DNA of 64,000 nucleotides from Rudanella sp031411995 (GTDB taxonomy: Bacteria > Bacteroidota > Bacteroidia > Cytophagales > Spirosomataceae), in the NCBI GenBank assembly GCA_031411995.1, contig JANOCD010000093.1:62001-126000 (forward strand), in the 5' to 3' direction. The notes beneath the pieces were generated by a model, which was given only the letters and a program-made list of their open reading frames with translations, was not told the origin of the DNA and did no database searches. Position 1 is the first letter of the stretch, and every line of letters begins with the position of its first letter. Both the position numbers and the translations under genes were made by a program. Shown here one piece after another: positions 1 through 8,613 of this stretch.

Positions 1-319
1 GTCTTTGTTAAATTCCTGATCCTGATTCATGGAAAAGTACAGCAATCACTGCTGTGTTAGACAAGATAGTTGCTGATTATCAGCGGTGTTATTTTTATAC
101 AGTGCAAAACGGATGCAAAGGTACAGCTTTTTGACAGACATAGAGATGACATCTTTCCAAACAAGATCGGGGCCGCCCCTGCGGTCATCTCTGCTCGTGC
201 ATTCTCTTGCTAACGTTACCTCAACAAAAAACAATCCCAACCGAATTAAAGCGTTAAGGGTGGAGGTGGCTTTTGGGCTACCCGCTCGTTTGCATTTGTC
301 AACAAGTTCTTTTACCCAT
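1..319. other. left-edge stretch without a convincing gene
   Basis: No reading frame here has recognisable protein features. The frame of the following gene stays open upstream of its homologous start, but the added residues are basic, low in predicted structure and unlike the family. I see no RNA gene, and no clear promoter or terminator. Confidence 0.5.
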
Positions 320-1927
320 ATGACTAACTTGCTTTGGAAACCCACCCGTTACTTTACAGAACAGTCGTTGCTCAAGAAATATATGGAATGGCTGTTTGTG
401 AAAAAAGGACTGTATTTCAGGGATTATGACGACCTCTGGGACTGGTCTGTTACCGACATCGGCCACTTTTGGGAAAGCGTTTACCAGTTTTTCGATGTAC
501 AAAGTGACACGCTTTACCAGGAGGTTCTTGATCGATCAGCACCCGGTGCCCCCGATTGGGGAATAATTGGCACCCGCTGGTTCGAAGGGGCCACAGTGAA
601 TTATGCCGGGCAAATTTTCCGACATAAAAACCCACAATACCCAGCCCTTATTTTTCAGGCCGAAGGACGCGAACCGCTTCAAATGTCGTGGACCGTACTC
701 GAAAGTCAGGTGGCTGCCGTGGCAACCTATTTGTTGGAAGCGGGTGTTGAAAAGGGCGACCGGGTGGCCGCCATCCTGCCGAACACGCCCGAAAATGTGG
801 TCGCATTTCTCGCTACAGCTTCCATTGGGGCCATATGGTCGAGTTGTTCTCCCGATTTGGATACAATACAGCTTGTTGATCGTTTTCAACCAATCGAACC
901 GACGGTATTACTGGTGGCTGATGGCTATTTCGACAACGGCAAGTTGATCCGAAAAAGCGACTCCATCCGCGAAATCCGGCAACAACTGCGCTCTGTGAAT
1001 CGCGTCATCTGGGTGCCCTATGCCGATCTCCCCACCACCGACCGGCTCGAAGGCTCCGATTTGTGGATCGATGTGGTGCAAACGCCGAACCTCGGGCTGG
1101 AATTTGAGCCAATTCCGTTCAATGATCCCCTCTGGATTTTGCACGCTCCCGATTCAACAGGCAAACCTGAAGCCATTGTCCAAAGCGTGGGCGGTTGCCT
1201 GCTCGAACACCTGAAAGCCTTGGGATTCCATCAGGACGTGCGGCCCGGCGACCGATATTTCTGGCATTCGACAACGGGTTGCCTCATGTGGCATTTCTCG
1301 ATGGGGTCTATGCTGTTGGGTGCCACGCTGGTTTTATACGAAGGATCGCCGATTTATCCATCCATCAACGCGCTCTGGGATCTGGCCGAACGTGCTCAGG
1401 TTCAGCATTTTGGGGCCGATTCAAGCTATTTTGTGGATTGCTTGCACGGGGGTACGGATTCTGGCCCATTGCAACCCCTGAAAACGCACAGCCTGCCGGG
1501 TCTTCGCACCATTGCCTGCTCGGGTTCACTTTTGTCAGCAGAAGGGTTCCGGTGGGTGTATGAATCGGCAAAAAAAGATGTCTGGTTTATTACCCTGTCT
1601 GTCACTGCCGACATTGCCAGCAGTTTTGTGGGTGGTTGCCCGTTGGTACCCGTGTATGCCGGTGAAAGTCAACGGCGGCTGTTAGGCTGCAAACTCGATG
1701 TGGTTAATGAAGTGGGTCAGGCTGTGCGGGGTGAACCCGGCGAGCTGGTGATTCGGGAACCCATGCCGGCTATGCCGATCTATTTCTGGAACGACCATGG
1801 CAACGAACGCTATCGAAGCAGTTATTTCAAGTCATTTCCGAATGTTTGGCGACACGGCGATTTAATTGAGATTAATGACCACAACGGTATCATCATTTAT
1901 GGAGAATTTGCTGAGGTTTTAAGGTAG
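320..1927 (+). CDS. acetoacetyl-CoA synthetase-like protein, truncated and probably inactive
   Basis: This 535-residue protein aligns by eye with acetoacetyl-CoA synthetases of the acyl-adenylate superfamily (acetoacetate + ATP + CoA to acetoacetyl-CoA). Shared blocks include FEGATVNYA, GDRVAAILPN, IGAIWSSCSPD and SVGGCLLEHLKALG. The start is the ATG opening with MTNLLWKPT, which matches the family N-terminus. Several features suggest loss of function. The phosphate loop, normally SSGTTGxPK, reads APDSTGKPE at residues 276-284, so the Lys is gone. The adenylate-binding SGGTD-like motif reads SVTAD. The protein stops just after HGDLI, so the hinge and the C-terminal subdomain with the catalytic Lys (about 110 residues) are missing. 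It is an open frame, hence either a decaying pseudogene or a pseudoenzyme. The family assignment is firm; the lack of activity is inference. Confidence 0.8.
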   Translation: MTNLLWKPTRYFTEQSLLKKYMEWLFVKKGLYFRDYDDLWDWSVTDIGHFWESVYQFFDVQSDTLYQEVLDRSAPGAPDWGIIGTRWFEGATVNYAGQIFRHKNPQYPALIFQAEGREPLQMSWTVLESQVAAVATYLLEAGVEKGDRVAAILPNTPENVVAFLATASIGAIWSSCSPDLDTIQLVDRFQPIEPTVLLVADGYFDNGKLIRKSDSIREIRQQLRSVNRVIWVPYADLPTTDRLEGSDLWIDVVQTPNLGLEFEPIPFNDPLWILHAPDSTGKPEAIVQSVGGCLLEHLKALGFHQDVRPGDRYFWHSTTGCLMWHFSMGSMLLGATLVLYEGSPIYPSINALWDLAERAQVQHFGADSSYFVDCLHGGTDSGPLQPLKTHSLPGLRTIACSGSLLSAEGFRWVYESAKKDVWFITLSVTADIASSFVGGCPLVPVYAGESQRRLLGCKLDVVNEVGQAVRGEPGELVIREPMPAMPIYFWNDHGNERYRSSYFKSFPNVWRHGDLIEINDHNGIIIYGEFAEVLR

Positions 1928-1961
1928 CTTTGTAGAAACAGCCTAGCGGCTGATCTACCAG

Positions 1962-3128
1962 ATGAAACGCGTTTTATGTCTGTTTCTGCTTACCTGGCTA
2001 CCACTTAGCCAAGGATTTGCCCAGTTTTTTTATACAAAGGGCTTCATTGTCACTACCGCTAACGATACATTACGGGGCGAAATCCGGGAGGTAGATAACC
2101 AGCTTGTCAAGTTCAGGGCCGGGGCAACTTCGCCGGAGCGCGATTATAATCCTAGCCAACTAAGTGCCTATGAAACAGATGGTACTCCCCGCATTGCGGG
2201 CAGACTGACCGAACAGGGCAAGGACACCACGCTGTTTATGATTGAGCAGGTCAAGGGATATGTGCGTTTATATCGACTTGTTAAGCCCGACAATCGGCTT
2301 ATCTCTGCACTACAACTACCCAATGGTCAATTATTGCCGTTGCGTGGAACGTTGGCCCTTAGAACCTTAACCACGGTATTGACGGAATGTAAGACCGCCC
2401 GATTTCAACAACTACTCAACCCGCAGTCTTTTTATAACAGCAGCCTCTATTACGAACGTATTGTACGGGCTTATAACGACTGTGTGAGTCCTCAGCAATC
2501 GGTTAAGCGGAAGCGAAAAAAACTGGGTTTTGAGGCTGGTTTGCTGGGAGGAGTAGCAGCAAATAGCTGGCTTTATCAGGCAACTGAGTCTCGTTTTAAT
2601 CCATATTGGAATCCTAACGGCGTATATAGTACACAAACCACGTTTGTGGGGGGTCTATTTTACACATTGGCTCCAACGAGGAAATTAGCCTTATCGGTTG
2701 AAGGGATTTTTTCGCATTACAAAGGCAGCCGAACGGTTTCGATTAACGATCCGTTGAACCCATCGAATCTGGCAGCTCGCGTTTACACATTTGCAGAGCG
2801 GTACATTTCGGTGCCAATAACACTTCGGTACACCCTCATCGAAAAGCCTATTCGCTTTTATGTTAAGGCAGGTGGACTGGTAAACCGCAATCTTGCTGTT
2901 TCAGGCAGTTATATTAGCTCATTTGGATATACAATTCCGGTTGCGATGCGGCCCAGTGCCAGCGTCGGGTATGTAATAGGCATTGGGGCTGCTATTCCAA
3001 TTACACCCAAACGAGCCGTTTGCTTAGAAGCTCGGTTTGTTCCCCATTATGTTACGTATGGAGTCACGCGTTTGGCCAACTCACGGTCACTCCAATTGAC
3101 GGCCAGCATCCCGATTTTGAGCCGATAA
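1962..3128 (+). CDS. secreted outer-membrane beta-barrel-like protein, unknown function
   Basis: The 388-residue product starts with a signal peptide (MKRVLCLFLLTWLPLSQG, cleavage near FAQ-FF). Residues about 25-175 form a domain opening with KGFIVTTANDTLRGEI, a pattern common in Bacteroidota secreted proteins of unknown role. The part from about residue 185 has the alternating hydrophobic/aromatic pattern of a small porin-like barrel (GFEAGLLGGVAANSW, SVEGIFSHYKG, a conserved-looking VCLEARFVPHYV near the end). It begins 34 bp after the acetoacetyl-CoA synthetase-like gene on the same strand. No substrate or partner can be named. The membrane location is inferred from the signal peptide and strand pattern. 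Confidence 0.6.
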   Translation: MKRVLCLFLLTWLPLSQGFAQFFYTKGFIVTTANDTLRGEIREVDNQLVKFRAGATSPERDYNPSQLSAYETDGTPRIAGRLTEQGKDTTLFMIEQVKGYVRLYRLVKPDNRLISALQLPNGQLLPLRGTLALRTLTTVLTECKTARFQQLLNPQSFYNSSLYYERIVRAYNDCVSPQQSVKRKRKKLGFEAGLLGGVAANSWLYQATESRFNPYWNPNGVYSTQTTFVGGLFYTLAPTRKLALSVEGIFSHYKGSRTVSINDPLNPSNLAARVYTFAERYISVPITLRYTLIEKPIRFYVKAGGLVNRNLAVSGSYISSFGYTIPVAMRPSASVGYVIGIGAAIPITPKRAVCLEARFVPHYVTYGVTRLANSRSLQLTASIPILSR

Positions 3129-3176
3129 GCAATGTTTCGTATCTTGGGAATGAAAACAAACCGAACATTTCTAGCT

Positions 3177-4841
3177 ATGAAAAAACCAATACTTCTTCTT
3201 GCCTTTATGCTGCCCCTGCTCGTCTTTGGGCAGCGCAAAGCCAAACCAGCCCCCGCGTCTCCTGTAGACAAACTTAAAACAGAGGCTGTTGCCGCCGTTG
3301 AAGCCCGAAAAGATCAGGCCCAACAGATCAACGATATGCTGTTCAGTTTTTCGGAACTGGGGTTTCAGGAGCAGGAAACGTTTACGTATCTGACTACCCT
3401 GCTCGAAAAAGAAGGATTTAAAATCCAGAAAAACATTTCGGGCATGCCCACTGCCTGGATCGCGACCTGGGGCAGCGGCAAACCCGTTATTGCTATCGGC
3501 TCCGACGTAGACTGCATTCCGAAAGCCAGTCAGAAACCCGGTGTTGCCTACAAAGACCCCATTGTGGAAGGCGCACCCGGCCACGGCGAAGGCCATAACT
3601 CCGGGCAGGCCCTGAACATTGTGGCGGCTTTGGCGGTGAAGCAGTTGATGGAGCGCGACAAAATTTCGGGTACGCTTATGCTATGGCCCGGCGTAGCTGA
3701 GGAGTTAGTTGGAGCCAAAGCGTTCTATATTCGGGATGGTTATTTTAAGGATGTCGATGCCTGCATTTTCACGCACGTGGGCAACAATCTCGGCGTGTCG
3801 TATGGCGACGCGGGCAACAACGGGCTTGTGTCGGTAAAGTTCAATTTTGAAGGATCGGCGGCTCACGCGGCAGGCGCACCCTGGCGGGGTAAAAGTGCTT
3901 TGGATGCCGTTGAGTTGATGAATATTGGATGGAACTTCCGGCGCGAACACCTCGAACTGACCCAACGCTCGCATTATGTAATCTCCGACGGGGGCGACCA
4001 ACCCAACGTGGTGCCCTCTAAAGCGGCTGTCTGGTATTATTTCAGGGAACGCAGCTATCTAAAAATTAAAAAACTGTTCGAGACAGGCGTGAAAATGGCC
4101 GAAGGTGCCGCCCTGATGACCGACACTAAGTTCACCTATGAGATACTGGGGTCGGCATGGCCGGGGCATTTCAACAAACCCATTGCCGAAGCCATGTACG
4201 ACAACATCCGCAAGGTGGGGCTACCAACCTGGTCGCCGGAGGATCAGATGCTGGCCAAAGCCACTCAAAAAGAGCTTCAGGCACTTAAAGAAGAGGGTTT
4301 AGCTATGAAATTAGACAGCATTGGACTACCCGCAGGCACCGCTCCAACCATGATGATGGGGGGCCAAACGTATGTGCCGCTCACGGGTGGCTCCGACGAT
4401 ATTGCCGATATTTCGTGGTCGCTGCCAACCATTGTGCTGCGCTACCCAAGCAACATTCCCGACTTGCCGGGCCATCACTGGAGCAATGCCATTTCGATGG
4501 CAACCCCCATTGCCCACAAGGGTGTTGTAGCCGGGGCCAAAGCCGAAGCCATGACCATTCTGGATTTACTGTTGAAGCCCGACATCATCAAAAACGCCTG
4601 GGCTTACTACAAAGACGAACAGACAAAAGACCAGAAATACTCGCCCCTGATTTCGCCCAAAGAGTTTCCGGCCATTTACCTGAACCAGAAAATCATGGCT
4701 GATTTCAAACCGAAACTGAGTCCGTTTTATTACGATCCCTCGAAGTATAAATCCTACTTAGAGCAATTGGGCATCAAATACCCAACCCTCCGCGACGATC
4801 AGCGGGCGGCCCTGAAGGAGAAAGAAAGCAAAGGGAAATAA
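3177..4841 (+). CDS. M20-family amidohydrolase, AbgB-like, secreted
   Basis: This 554-residue metallo-hydrolase resembles subunit B of p-aminobenzoyl-glutamate hydrolase and other M20D amidohydrolases, which cleave N-acyl amino acid amide bonds. Visible landmarks are GSDVDCIP, the metal-site loop GHGEGHNSG, the paired acids in GVAEELVGAKAF, THVGNN, and the dimerisation-domain segment GSAAHAAGAPWRGKSALDA. I chose the ATG that gives a clean signal peptide (MKKPILLLAFMLPLLVFGQ); an upstream in-frame ATG would add 15 residues before it. The mature enzyme is therefore probably periplasmic. The C-terminus carries about 60 extra residues rich in Lys and Tyr. The natural substrate is unknown. Family confidence is high, the AbgB sub-assignment moderate. 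Confidence 0.85.
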   Translation: MKKPILLLAFMLPLLVFGQRKAKPAPASPVDKLKTEAVAAVEARKDQAQQINDMLFSFSELGFQEQETFTYLTTLLEKEGFKIQKNISGMPTAWIATWGSGKPVIAIGSDVDCIPKASQKPGVAYKDPIVEGAPGHGEGHNSGQALNIVAALAVKQLMERDKISGTLMLWPGVAEELVGAKAFYIRDGYFKDVDACIFTHVGNNLGVSYGDAGNNGLVSVKFNFEGSAAHAAGAPWRGKSALDAVELMNIGWNFRREHLELTQRSHYVISDGGDQPNVVPSKAAVWYYFRERSYLKIKKLFETGVKMAEGAALMTDTKFTYEILGSAWPGHFNKPIAEAMYDNIRKVGLPTWSPEDQMLAKATQKELQALKEEGLAMKLDSIGLPAGTAPTMMMGGQTYVPLTGGSDDIADISWSLPTIVLRYPSNIPDLPGHHWSNAISMATPIAHKGVVAGAKAEAMTILDLLLKPDIIKNAWAYYKDEQTKDQKYSPLISPKEFPAIYLNQKIMADFKPKLSPFYYDPSKYKSYLEQLGIKYPTLRDDQRAALKEKESKGK

Positions 4842-4891
4842 ACTGATTGTTCACCCGCGAGCCGCTAAGAAATGGTTGCTCGCGGGCTGAA

Positions 4892-5836
4892 TCACAACGA
4901 ATTCCCCCGTAAAAACTCCTCGGCGGTCATGCGTCGTTTGCCCTCAGCCTGCAACACGTCGACGTTCAACCATTCGTCGGCGGCTCGAATCATAATCTTC
5001 TTTTTGTGCGGTCCGCCGTCGCGGTCGGTATAAGCCTGACCCGGCTCGCCCACAAAATCGGGGGCTTCGTTGGCGACGGAAACAGCGTAGATTTTGAAGA
5101 ATTTTTCGTTAATCAGCGTCCAGGCGGTGGGGAAGGGCGAGAGGCCCCGCACAAAGTTTCGAATCTGTCGGGCAGGCTGATTCCAATTGATTTGGGTGGT
5201 TTCGCGGTGAAGTTTGGGGGCCGGTTTCGGATGGGTGAGGGCCGGTTGGGGGGTGCGCGGATAATTGCCCGCTTCGATTGCCAGGACGGTTTTCACCACC
5301 AGCGCGGCACCGCGTTCCATCAGGCGGTCGTGGAGAGTTCCGGCGGTATCGTGGGGGTGAATCGGTTCAGTATCCTGAAAAATCATTTGGCCCGTATCAA
5401 TTTCTTTTTCGATGAAGAAAGTAGTCACCCCCGTTTCGGTTTCGCCGTTGATAATGGCCCAGTTGATGGGGGCTGCCCCCCGATAGTGCGGCAACAGCGA
5501 GCCATGCAGGTTGAAGGTTCCGATGGTGGGCATGGCCCAAACCACTTCGGGCAACATTCGGAAAGCCACAACTACCTGTAGGTCGGCTTTAAAACTGGCT
5601 AATTGGTCCAGAAACGCCGGATCGCGGAGTTTTTCGGGTTGCAACACCGGGATATTAGAGGCAACGGCTGCTTGTTTGACTGGCGAGGGCGTTAATTGCA
5701 AACCCCGCCCCGATGGTCGGTCGGGGGCAGTGACAACGGCAACCACTTCGCAACCGGCTTCTAACAAGGCCCGCAAACTGGCCACCGCAAAGTCGGGCGT
5801 ACCCATAAATATAATTCGTGCTGTCTGAGTCATCAT
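4892..5836 (-). CDS. fmt: methionyl-tRNA formyltransferase
   Basis: Fmt formylates the amino group of Met on initiator tRNA using 10-formyl-tetrahydrofolate in the cytoplasm. The 314-residue protein has the expected length and motifs: IIFMGTPDFAVASL at the N-terminus, the APDRPSGRG loop, the folate-site signature LHGSLLPHYRGAAPINWAI with catalytic Asn/His, and the C-terminal OB-like domain beginning near TQINWNQPARQIRNFVRGL. Two adjacent Met codons open the frame, so the start could be one codon later. It lies convergent with the amidohydrolase gene and divergent from greA. Confidence 0.97.
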   Translation of the reverse strand: MMTQTARIIFMGTPDFAVASLRALLEAGCEVVAVVTAPDRPSGRGLQLTPSPVKQAAVASNIPVLQPEKLRDPAFLDQLASFKADLQVVVAFRMLPEVVWAMPTIGTFNLHGSLLPHYRGAAPINWAIINGETETGVTTFFIEKEIDTGQMIFQDTEPIHPHDTAGTLHDRLMERGAALVVKTVLAIEAGNYPRTPQPALTHPKPAPKLHRETTQINWNQPARQIRNFVRGLSPFPTAWTLINEKFFKIYAVSVANEAPDFVGEPGQAYTDRDGGPHKKKIMIRAADEWLNVDVLQAEGKRRMTAEEFLRGNSL

Positions 5837-5874
5837 CCGTTTCCTATGTTTTTGGGTTTACCGAGCCGGGATAC

Positions 5875-5905
5875 TTGAAATCGCTTCGTAGAATCATTAC
5901 TTTTG
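5875..5905 (+). promoter_or_regulatory. predicted Bacteroidota-type promoter for greA
   Basis: A TTG at 5875-5877 is followed after 20 bp by TACTTTTG at 5898-5905. This fits the known Bacteroidota consensus TTG-N19/20-TAnnTTTG recognised by their primary sigma factor. Transcription would start around 5912, giving a greA leader of about 175 nt. Confidence 0.55.
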
Positions 5906-6017
5906 TATCCCCGATTTAATTCGGGCAAGCGAACTGTCCATGCGAGAAACGCGAAAACATACGCTACTACCCGGTGGTATTTGACGTGTCTGCAAAACAA
6001 ACCAATTTTGTTTGCGG

Positions 6018-6045
6018 AACGGTCAATAGACCGTTTTTTTGTTTT
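6018..6045 (+). terminator. terminator-like hairpin inside the greA leader
   Basis: A 7-bp perfect stem (AACGGTC/GACCGTT) with a 4-nt loop is followed by seven T, a G and six more T. It lies between the predicted promoter and the greA start codon, so it could end part of the transcripts early. Confidence 0.6.
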
Positions 6046-6085
6046 TTATAGAACCAGACATCCCGGTTCAGACGACTTTACGTAC

Positions 6086-6559
6086 ATGGGAAAGATTAGT
6101 TATTACACAGAAGAAGGTTTAAACCGGCTAAAGACCGAACTGACCGACCTGAAAACCAAAGGCCGGGCGGCAATGGCCCATCAAATTGCCGAAGCCCGCG
6201 ACAAAGGCGACCTCAGCGAAAATGCTGAATATGATGCCGCCAAAGACGCACAGGGAATGTTGGAACTGAAAATTTCCAAATTAGAGGATGTCGTTGCCAA
6301 TGCCCGCGTATTGGACGAATCGACCGTTGACACCTCGCTGGTTTCAGTCTTGTCGACCGTTAAAATCAAAAACAAGAAAACCGGTGCCCAGCTAAGTTAT
6401 ACGCTCGTGTCGGAAGAAGAAGCCGATTTGAAGCAGGGCAAAATCTCGGTAAAGTCGCCAATCGGCAAGGGCTTACTGGGCAAAAAAGTAGGCGAAAGCA
6501 CCGAAATCACCGTTCCCGCCGGTACGCTGGAATTTGAAATTGTTGAAATAGGAAGGTAA
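6086..6559 (+). CDS. greA: transcription elongation factor GreA
   Basis: GreA rescues backtracked RNA polymerase by stimulating transcript cleavage through the secondary channel. The product is 157 residues, the usual length. It starts at MGKISYYTEEGLNRLKTEL; in-frame codons upstream lack homology and lie in the leader. The N-terminal coiled coil carries the acidic tip in LSENAEYDAAKDAQG, and the C-terminal FKBP-like domain ends with GTLEFEIVEIGR. It is divergent from fmt and preceded by a predicted promoter and a hairpin, so attenuation is possible. No anomalies are visible in the protein. Confidence 0.96.
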   Translation: MGKISYYTEEGLNRLKTELTDLKTKGRAAMAHQIAEARDKGDLSENAEYDAAKDAQGMLELKISKLEDVVANARVLDESTVDTSLVSVLSTVKIKNKKTGAQLSYTLVSEEEADLKQGKISVKSPIGKGLLGKKVGESTEITVPAGTLEFEIVEIGR

Positions 6560-6562
6560 AAA

Positions 6563-6629
6563 CAGTGAACAGTTATCAGCCAACAGCCAACAGTGGATAG
6601 AGAAACTGTTGGCTGTTCGTTGTTCACTG
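6563..6629. repeat. nested intergenic inverted repeat between greA and the HIT gene
   Basis: Outer arms CAGTGAAC/GTTCACTG (6563-6570 and 6622-6629) and inner arms CAGCCAACAG/CTGTTGGCTG (6577-6586 and 6606-6615) pair perfectly. The unit CAGCCAA/CAGCCAACAG is itself repeated. It can fold as one long hairpin, but it lacks a T-run, so termination is uncertain. Confidence 0.7.
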
Positions 6630-6653
6630 CTCACTGAAAAGCTCTTCACTGAT

Positions 6654-7040
6654 ATGACTATCTTCTCCCGCATTGTGGCTGGTGAAATTCCGGCCCACAA
6701 AATTGCCGAAACCGATGATTTTCTGGCATTCTTAGACGTGATGCCTACCACGATGGGCCACACGCTGGTAATTCCGAAAAAAGAGGTCGATTACCTGTTT
6801 AGCTTAGACGATGAGTTGTACATGGGACTGATGGCGTTTGCCAAAAAAGTGGCCCCAGCCATCGAGAAAGCGGTTCCCTGCAAGCGCATTGGCGTGGCCG
6901 TGATTGGCCTGGAAGTCCCTCACGCCCACGTTCACCTGATCCCGCTCAACTCGATGCAGGACATGAATTTCAACCACAAAATAAAGCCAACCCAGGACGA
7001 GTTGGCTCAAATGGCGGAGTTGATTCGGGGGTTTCTATAG
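6654..7040 (+). CDS. HIT-family nucleotide hydrolase/transferase
   Basis: The 128-residue protein is a histidine-triad hydrolase of the Hint branch, which typically cleaves aminoacyl- or lysyl-adenylates and nucleoside phosphoramidates in the cytoplasm. It opens with IFSRIVAGEIPAHKIAE, has the substrate-pocket segment FLDVMPTTMGHTLVIPK and ends with the catalytic triad motif HAHVHLIP. The start codon chosen gives the standard N-terminus; 15 upstream in-frame codons lie in the inverted repeat. It follows greA on the same strand. Its stop codon lies inside one arm of the next inverted repeat. Confidence 0.93.
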   Translation: MTIFSRIVAGEIPAHKIAETDDFLAFLDVMPTTMGHTLVIPKKEVDYLFSLDDELYMGLMAFAKKVAPAIEKAVPCKRIGVAVIGLEVPHAHVHLIPLNSMQDMNFNHKIKPTQDELAQMAELIRGFL

Positions 7041-7154
7041 TTTCATTGGCCTTTGGCCGTTTCTGGTTTCAGCGACTTGAAACGGCGAAGCCATTGAAAC
7101 TATAGAAACGGCCAAAGGCCAATGAAACTATAGAAACGGCGAAGCCAATGAAAC
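7031..7154. repeat. 33-bp perfect inverted repeat with three short tandem units
   Basis: The segment 7031-7063 pairs without mismatch with 7105-7137, and the left arm contains the last codons and stop of the HIT gene. The right side also contains three tandem units of 26, 28 and 22 bp starting at 7079, 7105 and 7133, each beginning GAAACGGC and ending with a TGAAAC segment. It separates convergent genes, so a bidirectional terminator or RNA stabiliser role is plausible. Confidence 0.8.
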
Positions 7155-7165
7155 CAAAAACCGTT

Positions 7166-8452
7166 TTACTTCTTCAACTGCCCCAGCAGCCAGTTATTCA
7201 TGTATTCGGTTTCTTCGGGGTATGTCCAGTGGCCAGTATCGCGGAATAATTCCAGCGTTTTGGGAGCCGTAATCGTGTTATACGACGCATACATGGACGT
7301 TGGCGGGCAAGTTTCGTCGTTGAAACCCCAGGCGTAGCGACCCGGCACCTGTACCCGGCGGGCAAAATTCACGACATCGTAATACCCCACCGTTTTGATT
7401 TTTTCGGCCTTGTCCATCCAGGTTTTGCTACCCCCCGCGAACATGTGGGGCCAACCACCGGCCCGTCCGTTCAGATAACCCGTCACATCGGAGAGGGCTG
7501 GGTAATAAGCTCCTAAGAATTTAATCCGCGAGTCTAAAGCTGCCGTTATAATGCTCAACGCGCCCCCCTGAGAACCGCCCGTTACGCCAATCCGACCGGC
7601 ATCGACCTGCGGCAAACTGGCCAGAAAATCGACCGCCCGCACACAACCCAAATACACCCGTCGGTAATAATAACGGTCGCGGTCGTCAAGGTTGAAGTTT
7701 TGATACCCTGACAAAGGCCCCGCACTGAGGTTGGCGTAAACCGACAAATCCATATTGACCGGCACGCCGTGAATGCCAATCTGAAACGTCACTACGCCCT
7801 GTTCGGCATTGGCAACATCGCCCCCGTAGGGTCGGATGCCTGCGCCCGGCACCTGCAACAGAGCCGGAAATTTGCCCTCACCCTTCGGAACACACAAAAT
7901 GCCGTAGAGCCTTGACGTAGAATTGTAGGCCCAGTTTTGCAGGTTCACGTGATACACATTCACTTTTTCGGTGCAGCGTTCGGGCATAAGCGTCATCCGG
8001 GCATCAAGCGGAATTTTAGCTAACTCGCCTTTTCCGGCATCCCAAAACGCCTGAAAATCAGCCGGGTTCTCCACCGTTGGTTTGATATCGGCCATGTTGA
8101 AACCCGCCGTGCCGAGGCCCCGGTATTCTTTGCCGTCGAGTTGCACGGTAGCAATGCACCGCAAAAAACCGGGTGTTTGCATGGTGCCACCCGCCACCGT
8201 CAGTTGGCCGTTGGCAATAGACACGGTTTCGGTTTTGGTAGCGGGCATTTTTTCGGGGCCAATCTCATACTTCACCATTGCGTTTGGCACGGGGTTTCCG
8301 TGTTGCAACACGTTGATAATGAACCGAACAGGCTCGCCGGTTTTGTAGGTCCAGTCGGCCCGTTCGGGGGCCACCACCACTTTCACGAGTCGTTCGGCGG
8401 GTTGGGCCAATAGCGTGGCCGGGAGCAGGAATAGGAGGAGAAGCTTTTTCAA
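7166..8452 (-). CDS. secreted acetylxylan esterase/CE7-like alpha-beta hydrolase
   Basis: This 428-residue protein has a signal peptide (MKKLLLLFLLPATLLAQ), an N-terminal beta-sandwich of about 120 residues, and a C-terminal alpha/beta hydrolase resembling carbohydrate esterase family 7 (acetylxylan esterase/cephalosporin-C deacetylase). The nucleophile elbow is GVTGGSQGGALS, the Asp is probably in GFNDETCPP, and the His in DTGHWTYPEE. The segment before the elbow (RVYLGCVRAVDFLASLPQVD) is typical for the family. It probably removes acetyl or other esters from plant-type polysaccharides or oligosaccharides in the periplasm. The exact substrate is not readable from sequence. It is monocistronic and convergent with the HIT gene. 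Confidence 0.85.
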   Translation of the reverse strand: MKKLLLLFLLPATLLAQPAERLVKVVVAPERADWTYKTGEPVRFIINVLQHGNPVPNAMVKYEIGPEKMPATKTETVSIANGQLTVAGGTMQTPGFLRCIATVQLDGKEYRGLGTAGFNMADIKPTVENPADFQAFWDAGKGELAKIPLDARMTLMPERCTEKVNVYHVNLQNWAYNSTSRLYGILCVPKGEGKFPALLQVPGAGIRPYGGDVANAEQGVVTFQIGIHGVPVNMDLSVYANLSAGPLSGYQNFNLDDRDRYYYRRVYLGCVRAVDFLASLPQVDAGRIGVTGGSQGGALSIITAALDSRIKFLGAYYPALSDVTGYLNGRAGGWPHMFAGGSKTWMDKAEKIKTVGYYDVVNFARRVQVPGRYAWGFNDETCPPTSMYASYNTITAPKTLELFRDTGHWTYPEETEYMNNWLLGQLKK

Positions 8453-8613
8453 GGAGTTAAAACGAGATTGCCCGTGCGATTAAAAGGGAACAGTTATGAA
8501 CTGGGCAGGCCACGTTGGCTACCGCCAGATAAAGCATAAGCGAGCCAGCTTTTAACCACATAAGAAGCCCACGAACCATTATAAATCAGTAGTTTGCAGC
8601 TTCTATTTTGGCT

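Noticed and set aside
5006..5581. 191-residue frame opposite fmt
   Set aside because: Shadow of fmt codons; low-complexity Gly/Val/Phe composition and no start context.
7079..7154. Tandem units as a possible CRISPR array
   Set aside because: Units are adjacent without unique spacers, and no cas genes are nearby.
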